Shown piece after piece: positions 46,506 to 58,450 of a stretch of 64,000 bases of DNA; positions within the stretch are counted from its first letter, which is position 1; each line of letters opens with the position of its first letter. The notes under the pieces were generated by a model that saw only the letters and a program-made list of their open reading frames with translations, did not search any database and was not told the origin of the DNA. Made by a program: the position numbers and the translations under genes. The stretch comes from Siphonodentalium dalli. Its lineage: Eukaryota; Mollusca; Scaphopoda; Gadilida; Siphonodentaliidae. The DNA is taken from the NCBI GenBank assembly GCA_032622095.1, contig CP136069.1, positions 70,827,319 through 70,891,318 on the forward strand, in the 5' to 3' direction.

Positions 46506-46762
46506 GAAAAATTAAAATACTCGCCTCTTGATATACGATTCCATCGCTATGTGGAATTAATAGGCATTTGTTTTATTCAAAGGGTGCATATTGAAATTAT
46601 AGGATGGACACCCCATCACCAAACGGAGCCCATATAGCCAAGTCCCTATCTCGATATATTATAAGATATCGGAGCAGTTTGAAATTATAAAATGAACACC
46701 CCTCCTATAACCGAGAGCCTTAGCACGTCCCTGCTTCGATAATGTGATGGACACCCCTGATA

Positions 46763-47970
46763 TTTGAATTGGATGATGCCGACATCGTTGAGCAGCTTAC
46801 TCAGTATGGCGATGTGGTAAATGCAACAATGAGAAGGGGAAAAGTCAGGCAATATTCAATTGACAATGGTACCAGTTTGCACAAATAAAGGACTGTACCG
46901 AAATACCTAATGTTATTCATGTGTATGGATATGCATTGCGTGTATACTCCGACATGACCCAGATGCATTGCACGTATTGTGAGAACCCACATTTTCCCAC
47001 AGTTATTTGCGAAGAGAGGAAATCAGCCAATCGTAGGTGTGGAAATTGCCTTCAGAACTCACATACCACTAGACAGTGCACTAATCAAGTTGTTTGTCGT
47101 AAATGCAAAGGTGAAGGACACAAGCAAGGTTCAGTCACGTGTCCTGAAATGCTCGCACCTGACAATCCCCGCCCACAGCAACATCAATCTCGCGATATGC
47201 TGATGACTGACGTGGCCAACTTCATGAAGAATTCGACTGGTGACAATGTAAATAAACTACAGGCTCCGCCCACCAATCTCAAAAACACAAATCAGGTTCA
47301 CGAGACAAAGCCTAAACAAACATCGGACAAACAGAGTGACAGAAACGAAACACGCCCGCCTATTATCGATACTTTGATATTCGGCGCAAGTAACTGCAGA
47401 GATATTAGGATTGACAAAGCAAATGCTCGGGTGGTACACATATCTGGAGCCTCATATGAACAGATTGATAAGCTGATTGGGAAGGCCAAGTCATTCCGTG
47501 ACGTTGATACTGACAAAATCGTTCACATCACTCTACATCTGGGAACAAATGACTTGACAAATACAAATGCTAGTGTTTCTCGAGTCATTATGTGGTTTCA
47601 TCTAGCTTACAAGAAACTGTCTGAGACATTTGCCAATGCCAATATAGCTATGTGCAGTATACCACCAAGAAGAGTGCGCGGAGGTAAATCTCAGCCCCAC
47701 AATTCTGCTGCTGCTGACGTAAACGCTCACATCAGTATGTTCTGCGACACCAACAATAAACACACCTTCGTTGACAATGATCCCATGTTCATGAAGGATG
47801 GAAATATTGTGAAAACTTTGTTCAAGGAAAGCGACAGCTCGGGTGTACACCTCAGCCCCAAGGGATCCGAGAAATTATCTGATGTTTTAAACAGATCTAT
47901 CCCAGATGATGACTATGAACCAACGGGAAACGCACTCAAGAGGATGCGTGGCGACAAAACGCCAAAATGA
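46763..47970 (+). pseudogene. LINE ORF1: zinc knuckles plus SGNH esterase domain
   Basis: The open frame runs 46921-47970, extended upstream by FELDDADIVEQLTQYGDVVN (an RRM-like fragment) after a frameshift near 46875. The protein has CTYC, then CGNCLQNSHTTRQC and CRKCKGEGHKQGSVTC knuckles, a polar Gln/Asn/Lys linker, and a SGNH-hydrolase-like domain: FGASNC with the candidate nucleophile Ser (codon at 47389), HLGTND (block III, about 47539-47553), and DSSGVHLSP with Asp at 47833 and His at 47848. Known: ORF1 proteins of many CR1/L2-clade LINEs carry such an esterase domain. The role is RNA and membrane or chaperone function in the element's RNP. The main frame itself has no stops. The call as pseudogene rests on 5' truncation and the frameshift. 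Confidence 0.82.
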
Positions 47971-48040
47971 AAACCACATTACCCACATGTAAATACCCCC
48001 CCACCCTCCAATTTATTTTCTTCTCGAAACTCGCAAATAC

Positions 48041-49410
48041 ATGCACACAATCATCAATTCGCGATCCAGGCCAATCTTGTCGATTCTGATAAAAATTATA
48101 ACTGCAATTGAGCAATCATTTGACCATTTACAAAATAAAATGATGTACCATGGTCAACATAATATAGAACTCCAAGTTAATGCATCGCAAACCCCTACTG
48201 AAAATATAAACAATTCCCCACTTGAACCCACGTGTTTTCTAAGCCAAGACTGTTTACAAACATCTCTCCACAGGACACGTGATCACTCAGTCGCGTTTGG
48301 TGACATAGAATTACCGCAACACGTATTTGTTAATAACACCCCCAATGATTATACAGTTAATGATAGACGTGGTGACTTGAGTGACGATCACTGTGTCATA
48401 CACGATTTCGCATTGATAAATGATTGTGTTCAATGTATTCGTGGGCAACGAGTGGGGAGAAATACAACAAGACTGTCTCTGTTACACAAAACTCGAGAAA
48501 GCCGCAATGACGAATTTGTAAAACGTGTGGCAATTACCAATCAAACGGTGAAATCACAATGCGTGCCGCGAGATTGTTGTGGACTTGATAATAACGGAAC
48601 TGCTTGTGAAGGTTTCGATGATCGTCCTTGGTCAGAATATTTAGCAGTTTTACCATATGATTTACACACCGAAACTAATGTTAACCGTTGTGAGTGCGAT
48701 GAGGTCCCTTGTTTGCCAGGTGGTTGTGTTTCGGCATACGCTAATGAACACTCCAATGAACGCGATGATGTCCCTCATTTCTTAAGAGACCGTAACTCAG
48801 AATACGCGCACCAAAAGAGTGTTTATTCATTAACGATGCTAGATACTGCGATCAATTGTAAAATATCCGACGGAGCTAGCGGACGCTCTTTACATACATG
48901 CTTACCGGCATGCCATTTAGATGACGAATATTATGTTTATAACGATACCCGGGATCGAATTTTAAATTTACCAAACAATGTCGGATTTCTACCAAATATA
49001 TCAACGTCTTTAAAGGGGCACGCTGAGTGCACCCAATTCACAGGAGAAATTGATGAAATATACAATACCGAAAATGAGAACTTGTCTGACACAATCCCAA
49101 TTTCAGATGTATTGAATCATACTAGAGAATTGATTGATAGTGATAATTATACATGTATTGATATTGATTATGACGATTATGATGGTGATGATAATGATGA
49201 TTATGATTATGATTACTATGTTTATGGTGGTGGTGATGATGATGATGGCGATGATGATGGTGTTTGTGATGATGATGATGGTGATGACGACGATGATGTC
49301 GGTGACTATGATGGAGATGATGACGACCACGATGATAATGATAATGGTGATGATGATGATGATGAGGATGATCGTGATGAGGAGGAAGGTAGTCGAGAAG
49401 ATTTGGTTGG

Positions 49411-49449
<39 letters not shown>

Positions 49450-52400
49450 GGATGATGATGATGATAATGATTATGGTGATGAGAATGATGATTATTATTA
49501 TGATGATGATGAATATGATGTAGATGATGATGTTATTTATGCTGATAACCATGAATACGTTGATGTTGATGCCGATCTAGTTGTGGATAATGGTAGTGAT
49601 AATGATAATGATTTTGAAAATAGTGATAGTGATCATGGCATTAAAGTACTAGCTTTAAATGTTTGTGGGATAAGAAAAAAATTAAATTACCCTGAATTCC
49701 AAGAAATGTGTCGGAAGCACGATATTCTCTGCCTGTCAGAGACAAAGACAGATGATTGTGACCAACTTGTTCTTCCGGGCTTTATTTTGCATATGAAAAA
49801 TCGAACAAAACTGTCGAGTGTCAAATCTGGCGGTATTATTATTGGCGTAAAGGCTGAACTAGAGGCATCAACGCGCATATTGCATACAAATTGTCCATAT
49901 ATTCATTGGTTGCAAATATCTCAGCACGATATTAAAATTATCTTGGGGGCAGTCTATGTCCCTCCAGAAGGTACTAAATATTCATCAAATTCAGCAATTA
50001 GTGATCTTGATGGGGACATATTGCAGATGAGGGAACGATATGATAACATTTTAATGCTCGTACGTCTCAGCATTTAGACTACACTCCCGATGAAGAAAAT
50101 GATATTGATACAGACTATAATGATATGACTACCGAAGCAGTGCTTGAGGAGTGTGGTTTACCTCTAAAGAGACATAGTATGGACAGAGTGACTAATAATT
50201 TTGGTCGCCAATTACTGAGTGTGTGTCATAACAATAAATTAGTAATTTTAAACGGACGATTAGGAACTGACCGAGAAATAGGAAATTATACTTGCCGCGA
50301 CGCCTCCGTTGTAGACTACATGATTTGTTCATTAAATGCATTGCCTCTGACCTTAGATTTCGCAGTTGGTGAGACAAATAAATTATTTTCAGATGTACAC
50401 AAACGTATCTCAACCAAATTATCAGTGCACATAAATACTCCTACTGATAAACGAGAGGACAAATTTTTAAATATTTTTACTCCTAAATGGGATCCCTCCA
50501 AATCAACTGAGTATATATGGAACATGGACCCTATGGAAATTTCTGAACTGCGATGTTTGTTAAATAATTGTTCGCCCTCTACCGCTAGTAATATACAAGT
50601 AAATGAAATAGTTGGCAGGATATCTCATATACTTCTTAAGTCGTGGTATGATACTTTTGGACATAACATTAGAAAGCCAAAAAACGAAGAAATAAAAATA
50701 AACCTTGGTTTAACTCAATATGCCACAAAGTGCGCAAGGAATATCGTAAAGCCGTGCGATGTCACAAGCAACAGAAAAACGAAAGTACACGACGACTTGT
50801 ACGCGAAATGTCTATTAAATATAAACACACAATGGATAATGCAATAACATTGCACAGAGAAAATATCACGTATGAAATTTCGAAACTTAAAAAAGCAAAC
50901 TCGAGGAAATTTTGGTCCTTACTTAATAAACGAGATAAAAATACGCATAACGTAATAAAAATAGACTTACTGGAAGAACATTTTCGAGTACTAAATTCTG
51001 AGACAATTACTGGAGACTTATATATGAACAATGAGGTAATCACTACGAACGACCACTTAAATAGACCGATAACTAGAGAAGAAGTAACGACCGCTATTAA
51101 GAGTTTAAAATATAAGAAATCCCCAGGCGAGGATGGAATTCTCAATGAATATATCAAGGCATCCTCTGACACCCTCATAGACATTTATTGTAATACATTT
51201 AATTAAGTTTTTGAATCAGGTTGTGTCCCAGAGATATGGGGTATCGGAACTATCATCCCTCTTTATAAGAATAAAGGTGATACGGGAAATCCCAATAATT
51301 ATAGACCCATTACCCTTTTGAGCTGCTTAGGGAAACTATTTACAAAGATTTTATCAAATAGATTATATACTTATATTGAAGAAAATGAAGTTATGCTCGA
51401 GAACCAGGCAGGTTTCAGAAAAGGCTACTCCACAACTGATAACATATTTGTTTTACACTTATTATCGGAAATCACAAAGGCATTCAATAGGAATTTGTAT
51501 TGCGCTTTTATAGACTTCGAGAAAGCATTCGACAAGGTATGGAGACAAGCACTTTGGTACAAACTTTCGAATATTAACATAAATGGTAAATTGCTCACAA
51601 TTATAAAAAATATGTACACTAACATTAAGTCGAAAGTTAGATTGGGCGATCAAATATCCGATTGTTTCCCTTGCTTATCTGGGGTAAGACAATGTGAAAA
51701 CCTATCACCCCTGTTATTCTCGCTTTATCTGAACGATCTGGAAGATTTTCTTAAGTCAGAAGGTGGTGAAGGACTAATTAAAATGTCAAGAGATATTGAT
51801 ACTCACTTGAAGATGTACGTCAAATTATTCATTATCTTATACGCAGATGACACCGTTCTCATGGCTGAAACGCCATTAAAATTGCAGAAGGCACTGAACA
51901 GTTTTCACAAGTATTGTAAGAAATGGAAATTGCATGTCAATATTGAGAAAACGAAAATACTGTTGATATCCAAAAAAAGCTTGCCAAAGAATAGAACATT
52001 TTTATATAACGGTAAAGAAATTGAAGTAGTAAAGAATTTTAACTATCTTGGTATTATACATACTAAATCAGGTTCATACAGTACTGCAAAGAAGACTCTG
52101 GCAAGTAAAGCAACTAAATCAATGTATTCTATCATTTCTAAGTCGAGAATCCACTGTTTATCAGTTAAAAACATGTTCGAGTTGTTTGATTGACAAGTTT
52201 TACCGATTATGCTGTACTGTTGTGAAGTATGGGGGTCAGGAAATAATGAGATTTTTGAAAATATCCATAGAAAATTTCTGAAACATGTTCTCCACCTGAA
52301 ATCATCTACCCCAAATTATATGTTATATGGTGAGAGCGGCAGATTGCCAATAGAGTACACAGTCAACCTGCGTATTGTGAAATACTGGATGAAAGTTATG

Positions 52401-53033
52401 AATATGAAACAAGGTCGATTTTGTAAGATTTTGTATCAATTGGCCCTCAAGGTTTGTGAAGCTATGCCCGTAAAGTTCAAATGGATAGAGAAAGTTAAAG
52501 ATATTCTAACAAAATCTGGGCAGATTCATTTGTTAAGTGTGGCATATATTACATGCCCAGAACAAATGGCACTCTATTTTAAATGTAGTCTGAATAGTCA
52601 ATTCCGTGGCATCTGGTTATCTAACATTGAAAACTCTAGTCGAGGCAGTACTTATAAAATATTCAAACATGATATACATTTCGAAAAATATCTTGACCAT
52701 TTGGATACTAGGAACGTAATAACTCTTTGTCAATTCCGTACTTGTAATCATCGCTTGCCAATAGAGAAAGGTCGATGGAATGACACCAACATATTCCATA
52801 GACTATGTCCGCTGTGCACTAAAAGACATATTGGAGACGAACTGCACTACTTATTAGAATGTAAATGTTTATGTGAGGCCAGACATCGCCTCTTGCCTAG
52901 CAAATATACCAGCATAGAACATGCAACTATTAATATTTTAGATGACATTCTGAATTTGGAAGATGTGGCTTGTCTGCGCAGACTATGTTCATTCATCCGA
53001 CTGATAAATCTTAAGTTAAATGATATTGACTAA
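48041..53033 (+). pseudogene. LINE ORF2: endonuclease and reverse transcriptase, with stops and frameshifts
   Basis: The first segment (48041-50077) holds about 360 unrecognised Cys-containing residues, an Asp-rich tract (about 49140-49620), then the APE-type endonuclease start (KVLALNVCGIRKKLN, LCLSETKTD, SGGIIIGVK). A deletion with frameshift near 50057 removes the expected conserved GDFNA region, and the second endonuclease part follows (50093-50690, with DASVVDYMI, and FSDVHKRIS where the family has SDH). A frameshift near 50690 leads to KPWFNSICHKVRKEYRKAVR and the RT: YRPITLLSCLGKLFTK, QAGFRKGYSTTDN, FIDFEKAFDKVW, GVRQCENLSPLLFSLYLNDL (Cys where Gly is usual), YADDTVLMAE (51840 onward), HVNIEKTK and FNYLGI. 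Downstream is CPLCTKRHIGDELHYLLEC. In-frame stops: TAA at 51204 and TGA at 52191. Inactive copy. Confidence 0.88.
49128..49625 (+). repeat. (GAT)n-rich microsatellite inside LINE ORF2
   Basis: Degenerate GAT and GAC triplets, with a purest stretch at about 49411-49470, encode a tract of mostly Asp with Tyr, Gly, Val and Asn. It lies between the N-terminal extension and the endonuclease domain and is in frame with both. The opposite strand reads poly-Ile, which is a shadow. Confidence 0.85.
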
Positions 53034-53310
53034 TATGCAGTTTGTTGTTGTGGTTGTTGTTGTTGTTGTTGAATATAACGATGAAAATGGTACTGGCGAT
53101 TGTGACGAAGAGTAGACGAAGACGTTAACGTGATGACAACGAAGACGGTGATACTGATGACGACTGCCATGATGTTGATAATGATGACGATGAGGGAAGT
53201 TCGTGTATATATTGTACATATGCTGCAACATTCTCAATCTTTTGTATATATCTTATAATTGTATCTCAATATCTATTTGATAAGAGAATAAACGTATTAT
53301 TATAAAATGG
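53034..53310 (+). other. LINE 3' region
   Basis: Following the ORF2 stop there is a short (GTT)n run, then GAT/GAC-rich sequence similar in composition to the ORF2 tract, then an AT-rich end with AATAAACG. No poly(A) tail is visible. CR1/L2 elements often end in short repeats instead of poly(A). Confidence 0.55.
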
Positions 53311-53385
53311 AACCACGTTCCTGTCTCGATGTGTTATGATAAGAGTAGCGGATCAATTTGAAATTATAGAATGGGCACAATATAT

Positions 53386-55104
53386 ATAATGTTATACCAT
53401 CAAAATAATATTTTTTTTTCACAAACTGAATCGTTGTAATTTGTTAAAACAATGATACCAAATTGGTTGTAGTACTCGATATTACACTGACTTGTACTTA
53501 CATACACACTCTACAAACGAACAGTTTATTAGTTAACTTTGCGCAGACAAGTGGTCATCAACTTACCAATCCGTGTACCGATTGGATAGCTCTGATAAGC
53601 GATCACCTCTCAACTTGGGCTTGTCGTGATTCAATATATTGTGAATCGCTCACATGTAACGGTTTGCCCGTAAGCAATCTACAATAATCAACAGTAGATC
53701 TCTGTGGAATTTGCGAGATTTTGTTAGCTCATCGTTTCATAGTACCGGCGAGATCACTAATCACAAAATAATAGCACGCATTGTAACTTTCCCATAGAAA
53801 TTGTTGTCAGTTATTTTAGCTCTATATACATGTCAGTCTAATTTGAACTGGTATTCAGATAACACTGATAACGGGTGAATGGGAGCAGAGTGGTGAGTTA
53901 GCTTTTTCTACGTTTTAGGGGTTTCACCCCTCGCCCAGTCTAAGGTATTACAATAATACGGCTAAATTTTCCCTGTACTATGAAACCACTGTGATAGTTA
54001 ACACAAATTTGTAATTACAAATTAATAAATACTATTTGTATTTACAGGTATAAAATTGTTCATAGTATTGACCACAGAGCGCACTAGTCATGCTTCCTTT
54101 TTGACTCTGTAACCGACTGGGTACTAGTCCGTGTTTCTATATTTAGCATGGGATTTTCCATAAAAATGGCGAAACTTGATCGCTCCAATGTCAACTTGTC
54201 TATGTGCTTTGAGAACGATTCCCACACTAAAATATAATGACAGAATGGATGATCAGAGCAGTAGTTTTGTTGACGATTTTCGCAAGCTACTCCTCAAAAT
54301 TGCAGAAAATTAGAACTCTTGTGTTTGACTTTTCTGTTGATTAAATAATCGGAGAACCGAATCACACCGTTTCGAAATTAGTTCTTCGGTTTTAGTGGGA
54401 CTTTTCTAATATAGGGTCCAAAATTTATACAAATTTTGTTAGATATTTTTTCCCCTCTACAAGGGCAGCATGTTGCTCTGTTCGCTTAGTATATATTTTA
54501 GTATTGCGGAAGTCCACCAAATGTGGGTGAAATGTCGCCGGTAGCAGCGGTATTACCGAGTCATCAAGCGGGGTAAACCTTGCATGGAGTTTGTCAGCGA
54601 AGCGCCTGGAAAATGACAGCATGCACAATACTCGGCATTGCTCAACAACTTTTATATTCAAATAATATTCTCAAACCAAATATATATTGCATATATATAG
54701 TAATTCAATAGGTCAACATGACCCACCCGAGTTTGACTTCCGTATTAACACAAATACTGTACAATTATGCATTTGCATACAACTGAAGGAAATATTGGCA
54801 TGTGGTGGGGAGAGCTGGAGTAAGCGCTTAGGGTCCCGTATGTTAGAACGATAAACTTAACCCTTCTGTGACTGGAGCTTCGTGGAATTTGTGAAAACCA
54901 TGTGCCAATGTATTCTCTTATGTATGCGAGTCTCCCACGTGGATCCTCGCATATAAGAGAATACATCGCACAAACAAGATTCACCTTGGCCTTATAAGCC
55001 AGCGCATTCATTCTATGATATGTGAGTCTCATTGGGCACTGGCACATTATCTATAATGCTGCACCAGCGCTCCTCCCGTAATGAATGGGTAAAGTATTAC
55101 TCAC
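53386..55104. other. Non-coding stretch, nothing firm
   Basis: No exon is supported. Near 53820-54080 there is a block (TACAGGTATAAAATTGTTCAT, AGTATTGACC) weakly related to 45020-45130. Near 54895-54970 GTATTCTCTTATGTATGCGAG and CTCGCATATAAGAGAATACA form a hairpin. Confidence 0.45.
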
Positions 55105-55274
55105 TAGTGACTTGATCAGCTCAACATCCTGGTGAAAGGTTGGAATCGGCAGCCGATGACCGTTCTCTTTGCAGTTGGATTGGGCGTCCTTCGGAGATAA
55201 AATGCAGTCAGCTGGCACGGGCTTGTTCCGTATGCACGTTCCACTCCATGTTGCGAAATCTCCGCGCGCACATC
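55105..55274 (-). CDS. C-type lectin domain exon, first half (second lectin unit)
   Basis: Minus-strand internal exon of 170 nt with acceptor CATTCACTACAG (phase 1) and a good donor, CTA/GTGAGT (phase 0). It encodes the N-terminal half of a CTLD: CARGDFATWSGTCIRNKPVP, an insertion with an extra Cys (ADC), the helix-1 pattern DAQSNCKENGHRLPIPTF and the helix-2 pattern HQDVELIKSL. The exon at 58131-58333 upstream ends in phase 1 and would join in frame, giving two successive CTLDs. The matching second-half exon for this unit was not found between here and 26.7 kb. The phase 0 end also differs from the phase 2 end of the equivalent exon at 26542-26713, so either another donor is used, the architecture differs, or the unit is broken. 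Confidence 0.72.
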
Positions 55275-55329
55275 CTGTAGTGAATGTGGCTGGTTGAATT
55301 GTATAGAGGATATCTCTAGTGAGTCCCAA

Positions 55330-58130
55330 TTATATACGAAATTTTATTAACCGAATGCTCGAATCGAACTTGGCGGACGAGGTTAATATAGTTCGTATAT
55401 ATTTGCGACGAATTTGCTATCCTTTTTATTACATAATCAAATTATAGCAAGGAGAACATCCTCGACTGCGGTTGAACAAAATTAATATTGATTTCCTTAT
55501 CACAACCAAAGAGGATGTAAAAACACCTTCAAGAACAAATAAGTTCCATATTAAATGTGTCGAATCATGTTGATAAGTTGTTCCACCACCCTTATCAACC
55601 ATGTTTGTATCACAGTCATACAAATTATATATCTCTAAACTGATCATCATGTAAATACGTTTATATACCGTCATCTTGATCACATGTATGTTATATTATT
55701 GTATCGGGAGAGGGGCTTCGTAAGTTGTAAAAACTTGTGCCTCAATCGCTTTTGTATATTATACAAATAAAATATGTTTCAAGTCAATCACAGTCAAGAC
55801 TAAATAACCCAACACAAATTGAATATCAAAATTATATTCTAATTAACATACAAAATAACATTGATCGATTATCGATACCATTGCGCTAATCTGTAACGTA
55901 ACTGCCCTTGCCGATAATGCACGGGTGTCTTACTAAACATATGAGGCCGGGTTCAGGGGCTAATTATGTGTTAAAAGTAAATATCACAATTAAAAAACAT
56001 ATTGTGTTCTTATTTCAGAAATTTGATAACAGAGTTTGAAGCTGTTATCAGACGTCCAAACCTTGACCTCTGATCAGAATGGTTTAACCCGAAATTGGGT
56101 TCGCGAACCTGTGTCAACTTAATCGACCGTCAGTACCCCATGGCATGTTCAGCCGTTGTCCGCACACGCAACACCATCTATGAGTTCTTTCGGTGATTCG
56201 ATGGGTTTGTAATCTAATTATATTAGATGATATATAACGTGTGCTTACACAGATTCCAATATCTATTATTACAGCTACCATTTTCCGAAAATAGGATCAG
56301 ATACAGTTTATCAGATGACATATATCTATCATCTATAATAGGGATTGCGCACGCGCTCCATACAGTGTTGTTCCATGTAATCGCGAGTTTGTGTTTCTTC
56401 TAATCCGTCACCAGTTTATAGCATTGAGCCCCCTATTGTTATTGGTAGAATATTTCTCCTTTAATTATCAGAGCACCGACCATGTACAATCTTCTCGCTT
56501 CTGATCGTAGTTTTCTTGGTAACAAAAATGTAGTCACTGCCAAATAGTTTTTCTGAGATCAGTTATATTAGATAAAGTCGTTACAAAAAATTATAGAGAG
56601 TTTACTTGATCTATTGGGTCATTGATACGATATATACAATTCACATCAACAGTTATCTGTAATAACATTGTGGAAATTTTTCTGACATATCTTGTATGAC
56701 ATTAAGCAGATACTAATATGGATAATAAAGCATTGGGTTTAAAACCATTATTCTAATGTAGAGAGAATTTAGTTAGTGATAATTTATCCCCACTATTTGC
56801 TGTTATTGTTGACTCTGTGTCATAAATTTACAATTTCACGGAAAATTTATCAATGATCAATTATTCGCGAAATATAATCAGCTGAAAATTAGTTGCGTGC
56901 TCATTTGGAAACAATAGTCTTTCCATTGACTCAAAGAGATGTATCAGGTCAATGAATTTTAACAAAATTGTCCTGGTATTTTCATAAAATATTGCCCAAA
57001 ATGACTGTACTCACTGATATGTCAGACAAATTGAAATCCTTCGACATTCTCAGCGTCATGGAGGTAAAATCTGTTGGGAAGCTAAAGCATTGTGCAGATT
57101 GTGATTCTATGTTGATAAGTTAATTTATGGCTTTAAATGGGATAAGGGGTGTCCAAAATTCAGTATGTCTCATCTGCCGCACGTATGTGGGTATTGCTTG
57201 AATATTTACGCATTTTGATATCTCAGTTGTATACGACCTTGTTTGTTTTTTCAATGTTTCGATATGTATATGTAGACGCATGCGGACGTGTGTGAATTTT
57301 GTATTGACATGCACTCTTGCTAAGTGTAAAATAATTATGTAAGCAGTTAAATTATTTGGACGTTTACGTTCCAGGTTGAAATGATGAAATGCATCATTCC
57401 ACATGCATATGTCTAATCCCAATTAGAATACAGTGCAGCACTATACCTTAGCCCAATATTCTACCAGTGACATATCGGTTGATAAGTTTAAGGCCGCCCA
57501 CTTTTGAAATCACGCCCAAGTTAATATATCTACAGCTTTTAGTCGTCTATGCCAACAAGATGTAGCGTGTGATCGTGTTACGGTATGTCGTTTTTGGGAT
57601 AAAATATGAATGACCCAACTGGCAGTTCGCACAACCTGATTTAGTGTAACACACATGGCCTATGTAAATATTTAGCGTTCGTCATTCAAATAATGGATCG
57701 TTATCTGTAAAATAAATGTATGATCTGGGACAAAACATCCATCATCCTATAAACTCACATCCAGCTCTTAATTTGGTTTATATTTAGACTATCATAATTC
57801 AGAGCAATTTCCAGAAACAGTTTGCTTGCATCAAGAAAGTTAAATCTGTCAAAAAGTTTGTACCCAATCAACCATCTCTATCACCGTTGTCGCCATGTCC
57901 CCTGTGCGTGTTAGTACATGCGCTCGTACCTAGCGCTCGGCGAAATTTGCATTCACTAAGCAGTTATGTAAACTTTGAGACGAAATAATTCATTGAATTG
58001 TACTTATACTTCCACGAACTAGAAATTTAGACAGTTGTCGAATTTCGCGCGATAAATTGGTCCTTGTCTTTCTTTTCAGAAAAGTTTAAAACGTAGTGAC
58101 CTGACCCTTTCTGCTGTATTATGACCATAC
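55330..58130. other. Probable intron of a lectin gene, nothing coding seen
   Basis: AT-rich sequence between two minus-strand CTLD exons with compatible phase (1-1). No additional CTLD half, repeat array or strong inverted repeat was found. The ORFs at 55429-55683 and 57120-57422 show no domain. Confidence 0.5.
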
Positions 58131-58333
58131 TCATCGAACTCTTGCTGCACACTGGTCGGCAACTGTCTGCGCATATTCGAGTGTCCCACCCATGTAGTGT
58201 AATATGGACGCAGTCTGTTAACTTCGGCTGTGTGTTGGCCCATTTGAACCATAATTGGCCATTAACACGGTCTGCTTGCATCCATTCCCCACCATGTCTT
58301 ATGATGCCAATCCAATAACATTCAGATGCAAAT
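58131..58333 (-). CDS. C-type lectin domain exon, second half (upstream lectin unit)
   Basis: Minus-strand internal exon of about 203 nt. The acceptor is AATGTCTCGTTGCAG (phase 2) and the best donor is ATGA/GTATGG (phase 1), the same phases as the 10719-10969 exon. It encodes the C-terminal half of a CTLD: CYWIGIIRHGGEWMQAD (WIGL-type strand), WFKWANTQPKLTDCVHIT (long loop; no EPN or QPD, the loop reads TQPKLTD), GWDTRICADSCRPVC (the WND-type strand is GWDTRIC, then the closing Cys). Loss of the sugar-binding tripeptide suggests that this domain does not bind sugar in the canonical Ca-dependent way. Its first-half exon should lie above 58.4 kb but was not identified within the window. Confidence 0.78.
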
Positions 58334-58364
58334 CTGCAACGAGACATTAACGTTACATTTATTA

Positions 58365-58450
58365 CATGATCCGACCCTTATTTCATGCATTAAACCCATT
58401 CTATAATAATCATATGCAACGGTCATCACATAACAAGAATTAATGCGAGG
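58365..58450. repeat. Segment duplicated at 29485-29570
   Basis: Both copies share CATTTATTACATGATCC or the TATTTATTGCATGATCCTAC variant, CCCTTATT, ATTAAACCC or AATAAACCC, and CATAACA with GGAA or AGAA. In this copy it lies about 30 bp upstream (minus sense) of a CTLD second-half exon. No such exon is visible at the other copy. Confidence 0.5.

Larger units (their letters stand above)
46763..53310 (+). mobile_element. CR1/L2-like non-LTR retrotransposon (LINE), 5'-truncated, inactive
   Basis: Plus-strand order: ORF1 (RRM-like remnant, zinc knuckles, SGNH-esterase domain), ORF2 (N-terminal extension, AP-endonuclease, reverse transcriptase, C-terminal CCHC), then a short 3' region ending AATAAACGTATTATTATAAA. 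The element is inserted into, or flanked by, copies of a dispersed repeat: TTTGAAATTATAAAATG and CTCGAT.T.TTATGATA-like sequence lies on both sides (46600-46740 and 53312-53385). There is no RNase H domain. ORF1 starts within its RRM-like part, so the 5' end is missing. Confidence 0.88.

Noticed and set aside
49103-49552. 149-codon poly-Ile frame on the minus strand and poly-Met frame on the plus strand
   Set aside because: Shadow frames of the GAT microsatellite within LINE ORF2.
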